A stretch of DNA of 64,000 nt from Mercurialis annua (Eukaryota > Streptophyta > Magnoliopsida > Malpighiales > Euphorbiaceae): positions 31,064,501 to 31,128,500 of the forward strand of contig NC_065574.1 of assembly GCF_937616625.2 (NCBI RefSeq), in the 5' to 3' direction. The notes under the pieces were generated by a model. The model ran no database searches. It saw only the letters and a list, made by a program, of their open reading frames with translations, and was not told the origin of the DNA. Below are positions 49,308 to 62,400 of this stretch, in pieces; position 1 is the stretch's first letter, and every line of letters begins with the position of its first letter. The position numbers were made by a program, and so were the translations under genes.

Positions 49308-49803
49308 TGTTGGGGGCATTGTTTACACCGGCCCAAAGAATTGATAGACAAGAGAATCATGTAGTCTTACAAGGGACTCAAGCCCAATAAAAAGCCCTTT
49401 TTATTAGTTTTAATATTCTCCTTCTTATTAGGAATTTGTAACTCGTTAGGAGTGTTTTTCTTCTTAGAGTTCTAGTTCTAGTTAAATTATGAATCTCGAT
49501 TATGAGGAGCTATAAATAGCTCAGGGCTTCATTATTTTTGTATTGACAAATCAATCAATAAAAAACCAAGCCCAGTACTTTTTATCTCGCAATCTCCGGA
49601 TTGTTTTAACTTAGGAGTAGTTTTCAGTATTAATCTCGCCTGAGTTCGTAGCTCCCAGATTATTACTATTAGATCACGTGGTTAAGTGTCTTTAACCAGA
49701 CAAACTCTGCGAATATCTACAAAGGTTCGTTAAAGTATCAAACATCAAACCAATCCCAATTATAAATTCAAAGATTTGAGTCCGGAATATTTCCAGGCGA
49801 ACA
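49308..49803 (+). repeat. Probable 3' LTR of the Tat element
   Basis: Begins TGTTGGGGGCATTG and ends GGCGAACA, i.e. TGTT...AACA ends, just before satellite resumes at 49,804. It contains a TATAAATA box at 49,511-49,518 and AATAAA at about 49,557. There is no partner LTR in the window because the 5' part is missing, so the left border is inferred from the terminal motif only; no good polypurine tract immediately precedes it. Confidence 0.6.
49511..49518 (+). promoter_or_regulatory. TATA box in Tat LTR
   Basis: TATAAATA in the middle of the LTR, about 290 bp before its end and 45 bp before an AATAAA signal, the usual arrangement for U3/R. Confidence 0.6.
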
Positions 49804-51987
49804 GAAACAAAATCCAAACGTTTCCCCATTTTAGAGATTTATGCCAAACGTTTATAAACGTTATGAAACAAAACTAAACGTTTACAAACGCTACGAAACA
49901 AATCTAAATGTTTACAAACGTTACGAAACAAATCCAAACGTTTCCCCATTTTAGCGATTTAAGCGAAACATTTACAAACGTTACGAAACAAATCCAAATG
50001 TTTCCCCTTTTTAGCGATTTAAGCCAAACGTTTACAAAAGGTACGAAACATATCCAAACGATTCCCCATTTTAGCAATTTAAGCCAAACGTTTACAAACG
50101 TTACGAAACAAATACAAATGTTTCACCTTTTTTGCGATTGAAGCCAGACTTTTACAAACATTACGAAACAAATCCAAACGTTTCACCTTTTTAGCGATTT
50201 AAGCCAAACGTTTACAAATGTTACGAAACAAATCAAAGCGTTTCACCTTTTTAGCAATATAAGCCAAACGTTTACACACGTTATGAAACAAATCCACACG
50301 TTTCACCTTTTTAGAGATTTAAGTCAAACGTTTACAAATGTTACGAAAAAAATCCAAATGTTTCCCAATTTTAACAATTTAAGCCAAACAGTTAAAATGT
50401 TACAAAACAAATCCTAACGTTTTACTTTTTTAGCGTTGTAAGCCAAACGTTTACAAACGTTACGAAATAAATCCAAATGTTTTACCTTTTTAGTGATTGA
50501 AGCCAAACGATTACAAATATTACGAAACAAATCAAAACGTTTCACCTTTTTAGCAATCTAAACCAAACGTTTACAAACGTTTCGAAACAAATCCAAACGT
50601 TTCAACTTTTTAGCAATTCAAGCCAAGCGTTTACAAAGGTTACGAAACAAAACAAAATGTTTAAAACGTTACGAAACAAATCCAAATGTTTTCCATTTGT
50701 AGCGATTTAAGCCAAACGTTTACAAACATTACGAAACAAAACAAATCTTTTACAAACGTTGCAAAACAAATCCAAAAGTTTAACCTGTTTAGCAATTTAA
50801 GCCAAACGTTTACAAACGTTACGAAACAAATCCACACGTTTCCCCTTTTTAGCTATTTAAGCCGAACATTTACAAATGTTAGGAAACAAAACCAAACGTT
50901 TCACCTTTTTAGCTATATAAGCCGAACGTTAACAAACGTTACAAAATAAAGCAAAATGTTTCCCCTTTTTAGCGATTTAAGCCGAACGTTTACAAATGTA
51001 AGAAACAAATCCAAACGTTTCACCTTTTCAGCGATTTAAGCTAAATGTTTACAAACGCTACGAAACAAATCCAAGTGTTTCACCTTTTTAGCAATTTAAA
51101 TCCAAACATTTCACCTTTTTAGCGATTTAAGCCAAATGTTTACAAACTTTAGCGATTTATGCTAAACGTTTCACCTTTTTAGCACTTTATGCCAAATGTT
51201 TCACCTTTTTAGCGATTTAAGCCAAACGCTTACAAACATTACGAAACAAATCCTAACGTTTCACCTTTTCAGCGATTTAAGCCAAACGTTTACAAACATT
51301 ACCAAACAAATCCAAACGTCTCACCTTTTTTGCGATTCAAGCTAAACGTTTACAAACGTTACCAAACTAATCCAAACGTTTAGAACGTTACGCAATACTT
51401 TTTAGCGAATTAAGCCAAACGTTTACAAACGATAAGAAACAAATCCAAATGTTTCCCCTTTCTAGTGATTTAAAACAAACGTTTCCAAACTTTACGAAAC
51501 AAATCAAAACAATTCACGATTTTAGCAATTTAAGCCAAACGTTTACAAACGTTACGAAACAAAACCAAACGTTTCACCTTTTTTGCAATTTAAGCCAAAC
51601 GTTACAGACGTTACAAAACAAATCCAAACATTTCACCTTTTTCACGATTTAAGCCAAACGTTTACAAACGTTAAGAAACAAATCCAAACGTTTCACCTTT
51701 TTAGGGATTTATGCCAAACGTTTACAAACATTACGAAACAAATCCAAATGTTTCACCTTTTAAGCGATTTAAGCCAAACGTTTAAAAACGATAACAAACA
51801 AAACATGACGTTTCACCTTTTTTGCGATTTAAGCGAAACGTTTACAAAGATTACGAAACAAAACCTAACGTTTAAAACGTTACGAAAAAAATCCAAACAT
51901 TTAACCTTTTTAGCAATTTAAGTAAAACGTTTATAACATTGCAAAACAAATCTAAACGTTCTACCTTTTTAGCGAATTAAGCCAAAC
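49804..51987 (-). repeat. 60-bp satellite array in inverted orientation
   Basis: About 36 monomers reading on the minus strand (plus strand shows CCAAACGTTTACAAACGTTACGAAAC). Part of it is clearly homologous, in reverse, to 19.37-21.54 kb: for example 50,700-51,500 against 20.75-21.54 kb and 51,600-51,980 against 19.37-20.03 kb, including rare variants (CAGGTTAAACTTTTGG; AACGTTAGGTTTT). The segment 49,804-50,690 has no obvious partner in the window. Periodic open frames on the plus strand are by-products of the 60-bp period. Confidence 0.95.
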
Positions 51988-51993
51988 GTTTGG
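51982..51993. repeat. Palindromic switch point of satellite orientation
   Basis: CCAAACGTTTGG, a perfect 12-bp palindrome formed where minus-oriented satellite meets plus-oriented satellite. Half of it comes from each orientation. Confidence 0.9.
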
Positions 51994-54900
51994 TTTTGTT
52001 TTGTAATGTTTGTTAACAATTGGCTTAAATTTCTAAAAAGGTGAAACATTTGGTTTTGTTTCGCAAAATGTTCGGCTTAAATCGCTAAAAAGGGGAAACG
52101 TTTGGATTTATTTCGTAACATTTGTAAGAGTTTTGCATCAATTGCTGAAAAGGTGAAACGTTTGGATTTGTTTCGTAACGTTTGTAAACGATTGGTTTTG
52201 TTTTGTAATATTTGTAAACGTTTGGCTTAAATTGCTAAAAATGTGAAACGCTTGGATTTCTTCCGTAGCGTTCTAAACGTTTGGTTTTATTTCGTAACGT
52301 TTGTAAACATTTGGCTTAAATCGCTAAAAAGGTGAAACTTTTGGTTTTGTTTCGTAACGTCTGTAAACGTTTGGCTTAAATCGCTAAAAAGGTGAAACGT
52401 TTTGATTTAAATCGCTAAAAAGGTCAAACGTTTGGATTTATTTTGTAGCGTTTGTAAACGTTTGGCTTAAATTGCTAAAAAGGGTTTCGTAACATTTTAA
52501 ACTTTTGGATTAGTTTCGTAGCATTTGTAAACATTTGGCTTAAATCGCTAAAGAGGGGAAACGTTTGAATTTGTTTCGTAACGTTTGTAAATGTATGGCC
52601 TAAATCGCTAAAAAGGTGAAACGTTTGGATTTGTTTCGTAAATTTTGTAAATGTTAGGCTTAAATCGCTAAAAAGGTGAAACGTTGGGCTTAAATCGCTA
52701 AAAAGATGAAACGTTTTGATTTAAATTGCTAACAAGGTGAAACATTTAGATTTGTTTCGTAGCGTTTGTGAACGTTTGGCTTAAATCGCTAAAAAGGTGA
52801 AACGTTGGAATTTGTTTTGTAATGTTTAGATTTGTTTCGTAATATTTGTAAATTTTGACTTGAATCGCTAAAAAGGTTAAACATTTGGATTTGTTTCGTA
52901 ACGTTTGTAAACGTTTGGCCAAAATCACAAAAAAGTCGAAACGTTTGGATTTGTTTCGTAACGTTTGTAAATGTTTGGCTTAAATCGCTGAAACATTTGG
53001 ATTTAAATTACTAAAAAGGGAAAACGTTTGGATTTGTTTCGTAACTTTTGTAAACGTTTGGCTTAAATCGCTAAAAATACGAAACGTTTGGATTTCTTTC
53101 GTAGTGTTTTAAACGTTTGGTTTTGTTTCGTAACGTTAGTAAACATTTGGCTTAAATCTCTAAGAAGGTGAAACGTTTGGATTTGTTTCGTAACATTTTA
53201 AACGTTTGACTTAAATCGTTAAAATGGGGGAACGTTTGGATTTGTTTCGTAACGTTTGTAAACGTTTGACTTAAATCACTAAAAAGGTAAAACGTTTTGT
53301 TTTTTTTGTTGTAACGTTTATAACATTCGGCTTAAATCGCAAAAAGGTGAAACGTTTCGATAGGTTTCGTAACGGTTGTAAACGTTTTGCTTAAATTGCT
53401 AAAAAGGTGAAACGCTTGGATTTGTTTCATAACGTTTGTAAACGTTTCGTTTCAATTGCTAAAAAGGTGAAGCCGTGGATTTCTTTCGTAACGTTTGTAA
53501 ATGTTTCGTTTTGTTTGATAACGTTTGGATTTGTTTCGTAACGTTTGTAAACGTTTGAATTTGTTTCATAACGTTTGTAAACGTTTGGCTTTAATTGCTA
53601 AAAAGATGAAACGTTTGGATTTGTTTCGTAACGTTTGTAAACGTTTTACTTAAATCACTAAAAAGGTGAAACGTTTGGTTTTGCTTCATAATGTTTGTAA
53701 ACGTTTGGCTTAAATCGCTAAAAAGGTGAAACGTTTGGATTTGTTTCGCAGCGTTTGTAAAGGTTTTGCTTAAATTACTAAAAAGGGCCTCGTAACGGTT
53801 TTAACGTTTCGATTAATTTCGTAACGTTTGTAAACGTTTTGCTTAAATCGCTAAAGAGGTAATTTGTTTCGTAACGTTTGTAAATGTTTGGCTTAAATCG
53901 CTAAAAAGTTGAACCGTTTGGATTTGTTTCGTAACGTTTGTAAACGTTGTGCTTAAATTTTTAATAAGGTAAAACATTTGGCTTAAATTGCAAAAAAGGT
54001 GAAACGTTTGGATTTGTTTTGTAACGTTTGTAAACGTTTGGCTTAAATCGCTAAAAAGGTGAAAGGTTTGGATTTAAATTTCTAAAAAGTTGAAACGTTT
54101 GGATTTGTTTCGTATTGTTTGTAAACGTTAGGCTTAAATCGCTAAAAAGGTAAAACTTTTGGATTTGTTTCGTTACGTTTGTAAACGTTCGGCTGAAATC
54201 GCTAAACTGGAGAATCGTTTGGATTTGTTTCATAGCATTTCTAAACGTTTGGCTTAATTCTCTAAAAAGGCGAAGCGTTTGAATTTATTTCGTAACGTTT
54301 GTAATTTTTTAGCTAAAATCGCTAAAAAGGGGAAATGTTTGTATTTGTTTCGTAATATTTGTAAACGTTTGACTTAAATCGCTAAAAAGGTAACGTTTGG
54401 ATTTGTCTAGCAATGTTTGTAAATGTTTGGCTTAAATCGCTAAAAAGGTAAAACGCTTGGATTTGATTCGTAACGTTTGTAAACGTTTGGCTTAAATCGC
54501 TACAAAAATGAAACTCTTGAATTTGTTTCGTAACGTTTGTAAAAGTTTGACTTAAGTTGCTAAAAAGGTTAAAAGCTTCGATTTGTTTCGTAACGTTCGT
54601 AAACGTTTGGCTTAAATTGCTAAAAAGGGGAAACATTTGGATTTGTTTCCTAACCTTTGTAAACATTTGGCTTAAATCGCTAAAAATGTGAAATGTTTTG
54701 ATTTGTTGCGTAACGTTTGTAAATGTTTGGCTTAAATCTCTACAAAAGGGAAACATTTGGATTTTTTTCGTAACGTTTGTAAACGTTTGGCTTAAATTTC
54801 TAGAAAGGTGAAAAGCTTGGATTTGTCTCGTAACGTTTGTAAACGTTTGGCTTAAGTTGCTAAAAAGGTAAAACCTTTGGATTTGTTTTATAACAATTGT

Positions 54901-57471
54901 AAACGTTTGATTAAATCGCTAAAAAGGCAAAAATTTTGGATTTATTTCGTAACGTTTTAAACGTATGTCTTAAATAGCTAAAATGGGGAAGCGTTTAGAT
55001 TTGTTTCGTAACGTTCGTAAACGTTTGGCTTAAATTGCTAAAAAAGTGAAATGTTTGGTTTTGTTTCGAAACATAATTAAAGGTTCTGCTTTAATCGTTT
55101 AATAGGTGAAATGTTTGGATTTGTTTCGTATTTGTAAATGTTTGGCTTAAATTGCTAAAAAGGTGAAACACTTGGATTTTTTTCGTAACATTTGCAATCG
55201 TTTGGCTTAAATTACTAAAAAGGTGAAACGCTTGGATTTGTTTGGTAACGTTTATAAACATTTGGCTTGAATTATTAAAAAGGTGAAACGCTTGGATTTT
55301 GTTTCGGAACGTTTGTAAACATTTGGCTTAAATTGCTAAAAAGGTGAAACAGTTGGATTTGTATCTTCACGTTTGTAAACGTTTGGCTTAAATTGCTAAA
55401 AAGGTGAAAAGTATTGTTTTGTTTCGTAACGTTTGCAAAGGTTTGGCTTAAGTCACTAAAAATGTGAAACGTTTGGATTTGTTTCGTAACGTTTTAGACG
55501 TTTGGTTTTGTTTCGTAATGTTTGTAAACGTTTGGCTTAAATCGCTAAAAATGGGAAACGTTTGGATTTGTTTCGTAACGTTTGTAAACGTTTGCCTTAA
55601 ATAGCTAAAAATGCGAAATATTTGGATTCGTTTCGTAACGTTTGTAAACGTTTGGCTAAATTCGCTAAAAAGGTGAAGCGTTTGGATTTGTTTCCTAACG
55701 TTTGTAAACGTTTGACTTAAATCGCTAAAAATCTGAAACATTTGTAAAAGTTTGGATTAAATCTCTTTAAAGATGAAACGTTTGGATTTGTTTCCAAACC
55801 TTTGTAAACCTTTGGCTTAAATCGCTAGAAAGGTTAAATGTTTGGATTTGTTATGTAACGTTTGTCAACGTTTTGGTTAAATCGTTAAAAAGGTGAAACG
55901 TTTGGATTTGTTTCGTAACGTTTGTAAACGTTTCACTTAAATTGCCAAAAAGGTGAAACGTTTGGTTTTATTTTGTAACGTTTGTAAATGTGTGGCTTAA
56001 ATTGCTAAAAAGGTCAAACATTTGGATTTTTTTGCTATCCTTTGTAAACGACTTAAATCGTTAAAAAGGTAAAATGTTTTGATTTGTTTCATAACGTTTG
56101 TAAACATTTGGCCTAAATAGCTAAAAAGGAGAAACATTTAATTTTGTTTCATATCATTTGTAAACATTTAGCTTAAATTGCTAAAAAGGTGAAACACTTG
56201 GATTTGTTTCGGAACGTTTGTAAACATTTTGCTTAAACTGCGAAAAGGTGAAACGCTTGCATTTGTTTCGTAATGTTTGTAAATATTTGGCTTATATTTC
56301 TAAAAAGGGGAAATGTTTGGATTTGTTTCGTAAGGTTTGTAAACGTTTGGCTTAAATCGCTAAAAAGGTAAACCATTTGGATTTGTTTCGTAACGTTTGT
56401 AAACGTTTGGCTTAAATCACTAAAAAAGTGAAACGTTTGGATTTTCTTCGAAACGTTTGTAAACGTTTTTCATAAATTGCTAAAAAGGTGAAACGCTTGG
56501 ATTTGTTTCGTAATGTTTGGCTTAAATTGCTAAAAAGGGAAAATGTTTGGATTTGTTTTGTAACGTTTGTAAACGTTTGGCTTAAATCGCTAGAAAGGTA
56601 AAACGTTCTAATTTGTTTCGTAACGTTTGTAAACGTTTGTCTTAAATCGCTATAAAGGTAAAATGTTTGGATTTGTTTTGTAGCGTTTGTAAACGTTTGG
56701 CATAAATCGATAGAAAGGCGAAACGTTTGGCTTTGTTTCGTAACATTTGTAAACGTTAGGCTTAAATCACTAAAAATAAAACGTTGTTTTTGTTCTGTAA
56801 CGTTTATACACCTTTGGCTTAAATCGCTAAAAATGTGTAACGTTTGGATTTGTTTTGTAACGTTTGTACACGTTTGGTATAATCTATAAAAAGGTGAAAC
56901 GTTTGGATTTGTTTTGTAATTTTTGCAAACGTTTTGCATAAATCGCTAAAAATGTGAAAAATTTTGTTTTGTTTAGTAACGTTTGTAAATGTTTGGTTTA
57001 AATTGCTAAAAAGGTGATACGCTTGGATTTGTTTCGTAACGTTTGTAAACGTTTGGCTCTAATCGCTAAAAATGTGAATCGTTTGGTTTTGTTTCGTAAC
57101 GTTCGTAAACGTTTGGTTTAAATCGCTAAAATAGGAAAACTTTTGGATTTGTTTCGTAATTTTTGTAACCGTTTGGATTTGTATCGTAAAGTTTGTAAAC
57201 GTTTGGTTTTGTTCTGTAACGTTTATAAATGTTTGGCTTAAATCGCTAAACTGGGAAAATATTTGGATTTGTTTCGTAATGTTTGTAAATTTTTGGCTTC
57301 AATCGCTAAAAAGGTGAAACGTTTGGATTTGTTTCGTAACGTTCGTAAAGGTTTTGGATTAAATTGCTAATAATGTGAAACTTTGTTTTTGTTCCGTATT
57401 GTTTGTAAACGTTTGGATTTATTTCGTAACGTTTTAAAGATTTGGCTTAAATCGCTAAAAAGGTTAAATAT
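51988..57471 (+). repeat. 60-bp satellite array, right block
   Basis: About 91 monomers in the original orientation. Segments match distinct parts of the left block: 52.33-53.79 kb resembles 0.05-2.7 kb; 53.75-54.15 kb resembles the 1,008-bp repeat unit; 54.19-55.06 kb resembles 13.6-14.5 kb; 55.08-56.17 kb resembles 17.57-18.62 kb; 56.64-57.47 kb resembles 6.6-7.57 kb. The array is cut at 57,471 by the copia LTR. Confidence 0.95.
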
Positions 57472-57930
57472 TGTTGGCGCAGCGGGAGGCGCGGGTCCGG
57501 ATCGTATATTTCAATTCAAAATCGAAATTCCAACAATCCGGATCCTAAAGTTGATCATATCAACAACAAATGGATCGTCGTATCATTTATTAATTAAAGC
57601 ACGCATCTAGGAATCGTAAGAAGAATACCTATGTCGATTCTCCAACGATTCTTGTAGTCCCGAAAGTACGGCGACCTCAAGCTCGTCCACACGAGTATGC
57701 GTCCGATTGAATCCTCGCCTTGAAGTAATCCTGCAAGAGTTCCTCTTGCCGAGCAGCCCTAAGCTCAAACTCTCGCCGCGATCACTACCTTGCTCGGATG
57801 TATGAAAAATGTCACCAAGTTTTTCCCGTGATTGATGAATACTTGAACTCCTTCAAGTGCTTTCTCTCTCTACAACTTTGTAGTGAGATGTGTGTTGTGT
57901 GTTATGTTGAAATGAGTAAGGACATGCTCT

Positions 57931-57938
57931 ATTTATAG
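57931..57938 (-). promoter_or_regulatory. Putative TATA box of copia LTR
   Basis: TATTTATA on the plus strand, TATAAATA on the minus strand, positioned so that transcription would start in the last 450 bp of the LTR, followed by a CT/GA-rich leader. Confidence 0.6.
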
Positions 57939-58029
57939 GTTAGAGCATGCCTTAAGAATGCAACACCTTGCATGCTAGGTGTCACACACCAAGCAAAGGT
58001 GTTGCCACCACATGACACCTTTCATGTGG

Positions 58030-58120
58030 TGACATCACATAGGTGATGTCATATAGGTGATGTCATCATATGACATCACATATAAGCTTATTTCCTTATC
58101 ATTACTTCACCATGACATCA
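58030..58120 (-). promoter_or_regulatory. Cluster of TGACATCA/TGATGTCA octamers upstream of the copia TATA box
   Basis: Five octamers: TGACATCA at 58,030, 58,071 and 58,113, TGATGTCA at 58,044 and 58,058 (plus-strand reading). They lie about 90-180 bp upstream of the TATA box in the minus-strand sense, where U3 enhancers sit. They resemble palindromic bZIP-type sites, but no binding protein can be named from sequence alone. Confidence 0.55.
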
Positions 58121-58214
58121 TCATTCCATTAGCTTATGATTAATGATTTAAGTATCATTAATTACACTAATTAATTACTTAAGCTATTTAATCATAAAAC
58201 TTGGTTAAAATATA

Positions 58215-58323
58215 ATTAGGTTCCTACTAATTTATAACTCTTATAAATTAGTCCCTAATTAACTTGGACATAGTACAATTAGGTTCCTACTAATTTATAA
58301 CTCTTACAAATTAGTCCCTAATT
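58215..58323. repeat. 62-bp direct repeat in copia LTR, each unit a hairpin
   Basis: Two copies at 58,215-58,261 and 58,277-58,323 (offset 62 bp). Each contains ACTAATTTATAA-CTC-TTATAAATTAGT, a 12-bp stem with a 3-nt loop; the second copy has one mismatch in the stem. Confidence 0.8.
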
Positions 58324-59459
58324 TGTACTTGTTTTTCATCTTAGATTAATTTCCGAGATATGCTAGTATCTATATGAAATCGATCTTTTGTAAACTCAAT
58401 CGGTTGCACACTCTATTGTGTGTGACTAACTAGGTTCACATCTATATGGCAACGAGAGTCATAAGAAACGCCTTTCTTATATCAAATAATTAAATCCCAT
58501 TTAATTATTAATTCTCGTAGATCGAGAGTGACGTCTAGCAACATATCACGACCCCCAAATAGAGATGAATGTTTCGATGCATTCTTTATGAACCATTGTT
58601 CATAATACCGTACACTCAAAATTCCCTTCATCTAAGATTCCAATCTCGACTAGTGTCACGGTTAAGTCAAACACTGTTTGTCTTGATCATATGACCTCAT
58701 CTCTCAGTTCTAATTCTTGATAAATATGACTTCCACTAGAAACAACTTTCTATGTAAGTCATATACACCTGCGCAGGTTTTATCATCCATCAAGAACAAT
58801 TTGAGATAGCATAGAATCTTGTCTCCGTTCATCCAGAGTGATGAATCCTTTCTAGGTTAAACCCCTATCTCCATATACAACTAACTAGAGCCAACACATC
58901 CCGCGGCTCTAGCTCATGAAAGATCTAGAGTTAAGGAGTATCAAACTCTAATCACCTATATACAAGATAGTGTTACCGCAAGTCAAAGGACATATGTACA
59001 ATTATGAACTAGATGACATTAAATTGACTTTAATGAATTACCATGTATAAGTCATCTAGCGTCACTTGTTCGACTCACTCAACACCTTGAGTGTCCACAT
59101 GTGTATTCTGATCCCCATCAAGTAGTATGAGACTCACTACTTCCTATAATTAGTAACTCTTTACTAATCAGGAGAATAAACAGAGGTGACGATCTTTTCG
59201 GGATAATGCGATGCCCTTATTCGTAGGACCCCATCGATCGTGAACGATAATTTAGATCACTTGTATAATAGAATCTGTCACTCATATTCTTACTACCTTA
59301 AGAATAGATTCTATCACAATGTGATAAGGACAATATGTATTAAATAAACACTTAGTTGATGAGACACTTAGTTCAAATAAAAACATATATATCATTGCCA
59401 ATGGGATTTGTTTATACAAGAATAAATACGAAATGGCCCTAGGGCACAAACTACTAACA

Positions 59460-59473
59460 ATCTCCCACTTGCA
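59460..59473 (-). other. Polypurine tract of copia element
   Basis: TGCAAGTGGGAGAT on the minus strand lies between the polyprotein stop codon (59,474-59,476) and the LTR start. The stop codon touches the tract directly, so there is essentially no 3' untranslated spacer. Confidence 0.9.
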
Positions 59474-62400
59474 CTAGTGCCATTGGCTACTATATCTAAG
59501 CCCCATCTTCTCAAGATGTATATCTAATTGACTCTGGGTCATGGGCTTTGTCAGTGGGTCAGCCGTGTTATCGGCTGATGCTATCTTTTGGAGAGACACG
59601 TCTCCTTTTCCAACAATTTCTCGGATAATATGATATCGCCTTTCTATGTGTTTGGATTTTTGGTGAGACCGGGGTTCCTTGGCCTGGGCTATAGCACCAT
59701 TGTTGTCGCAGAAAAGAGGAACCGCCGACTCAATGGTAGGAACCACACCAAGTTCAGAAACAAACTTCTTAATCCAAACAGCTTCCTTTGCAGCATCTGA
59801 TGCCGCAATATACTCGGCTTCTGTAGTGGAATCTGCAGTGGTTTCTTGTTTGGAACTCTTCCAACTCACTGCTCCTCCATTACACGTGAATACGAATCCA
59901 GATATAGACTTACGATCGTCTATATCTGATTGAAAATCAGAATCTGTAAAGCCATCTATTTTAAGATCACCTCCTCCATATGTTAAGACCATATCTTTAG
60001 TTCTTCTCAAGTACTTAAAGATGTTCTTAACCGTCATCCAGTGTTCTGAACCTGGATTGGATTGATATCTGCTAGTCAAACTAACTGCATAGGCAATATC
60101 TGGCCGCGTACACAACATAGCGTACATAAGACTACCAATTGCCGAAGCATATGGTATCTTTGCCATTTCAACTCTTTCTTCAGAAGTCTTTGGAGACATT
60201 TCCTTCGAAAGGTGAATTCCATGCCTAACAGGAATCAATCCTCTCTTAGAATTTTCCATATTGAATTTTTTCAATATCTTTTCTAAGTAGAGCCTTTGGG
60301 AGAGACCAATCATTCTCTTAGATCTATCTCTATAGAGTCTAATGCCGAGAATGTAAGTCGCTTCTCCGAGGTCTTTCATGGAAAAAGTTTTGGACAACCA
60401 AAGCTTTACAGAGGTTAACATACCGACATCATTTCCTATTAGTAAAATATCATCTACGTACAAGACTAGGAAAGTAATTGCACTCCCACTAACCTTCTTG
60501 TAAACACATGGTTCATCTTCGTTTTTGATAAACTCGTAACTCTTTACAGCTTCATCAAAACGACGATTCCAACTTCTCGAAGCTTGCTTCAATCCATATA
60601 TGGATCGTTTTAGTTTACACACCTTGGAACCTTCTTCGGATTCAAAACCCTTAGGTTGTTCCATATAGATTTCCTCCTCAATATGCCCATTAAGGAATGC
60701 GGTCTTGACATCCATTTGCCAAACCTCATAATCTAAATGTGCAGCTATGGCAAGAAGAATCCGGATGGACTTAAGCATGGCTACCGGCGAGAAAGTCTCT
60801 TCATAATCGACTCCTTGCCTCTGGCGAAACCCTTTCGCAACAAGCCTAGCTTTAAAAGTTTCCACTTTTCCATCAGCACCAAGTTTACGCTTGAAGATCC
60901 ATTTGTTCCCTATTGGTATAATTCCTTCGGGTGGATCAACTAGCTCCCATACTTGGTTACTGTACATGGAATCCATTTCGGATTTCATAGCTTCAAGCCA
61001 TCTTGAAGAATCTATATCACATATAGCTTCCTCATAAGTAGAGGGATCAATTTGATCATTTTCTCCATGAATGAACAACTCTTGTATATCATGAAGAAAA
61101 CCATATCTCTCTGGTGGATGAGATACTCTACTTGATCTTCGAGGTGTTTCTGTAGATTTTACTAATTCTGGTTCACTATGGGTTTGATCAATCTCCATTG
61201 TATCATTTTGTTGGTCTTTAGATGATTCCTCATCTAATTCTATATTCCTTCCTTTGCCACCTTCTTGAATAAACTCTTTTTCAAGAAATTGGGCATCCCG
61301 ACTAACCTTAATGGTTTGTTCGGATGGAATATAGAAATAATATCCTAAACTGTCTTTAGGATAACCAACGAACCTTCCCATGATTGATCTCGATTCCAAC
61401 TTGTCGGTTATCAACTTTTTAATATATGCCGAACATCCCCAAATCTTAATATGCTTAAGACTTGGTTCCTTACCATACCATATCGCATACGGTATTCTCG
61501 GAGTGGATTTAGTTGGAACTCGATTTAGAATATAATTTGCGCTAAGAAGTGCATGACCCCATAATGAAATGGGTAAATCAGTATAGCTCATCATTGATCG
61601 TACCATGTCTAACAATGTACGATTCCTCCGTTCTGATACACCATTCAATTGTGGTGTTCCTGGAGGAGTCAGTTGGGAAATAATACCGCATTCTTTTAAG
61701 AATGTACCAAATTCCGTACTCAAGTATTCACCTCCTCGATCAGATCGAAGGATTTTAATACTTTTTCCAATTTGGTTTTCTACTTCATTTTTGAAATCTT
61801 TGAATTTTTCAAAAGCTTCACTCTTGTTCTTCATAAGAACAACATATCCATACCGTGATAAATCATCGGTGAAGGTAATGAAGTATAAATAACCACCTCG
61901 TGCCATTTCTTTAAATGGTCCGCATACATCACTATGTATGATCTCCAAAACACCTTTGGCTCTACCACTTTGTCCAACAAAGGGTGATCGGGTCATCTTG
62001 CCTTTAAGACATGACTCACAAGTCGAAATTGATGCAGAATCAAGATTGTTCAATATTCCCATCTTATCCAACTTGTTAAGTCTATCTTCCGCAATATGTC
62101 CTAATCGTAAGTGCCAAAGTTGTTTCGAGGTTTGATTACTTACGGTATTTATTTCTATAACATTATTTGTATTACGAACATCTTCATTTATACAATAAAG
62201 ACCATTTTGTACATAACCATAACCAACGATTGCATTATTATAGATAATTTTACAAACGTCCTTTGTAAATAGAAAATCATATCCTAATCTTGTCATACAA
62301 GAAATAGACATGATATTTCTATAAGCGTTCGGTAAGTACAAAACATTGTTCAAATACAAAACATGCTTATACAACAAAATAGAAGACGATCCTATAGCTT

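Larger units (their letters stand above)
57472..59459 (-). repeat. 3' LTR of minus-strand Ty1/copia element
   Basis: 1,988 bp; on the minus strand it begins TGTTAGTAGTTTGTGCCCTAGGG and ends CGCTGCGCCAACA. The left plus-strand edge is the satellite junction; the right edge abuts the polypurine tract. The GCCCTAGGG start and near-2-kb length resemble the Angela/BARE group, an inference. A TATAAATA box on the minus strand lies near 57,931-57,938, about 460 bp before the LTR end. It contains five TGACATCA-type octamers (58,030-58,120) and a 62-bp duplicated hairpin (58,215-58,323). Confidence 0.93.
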
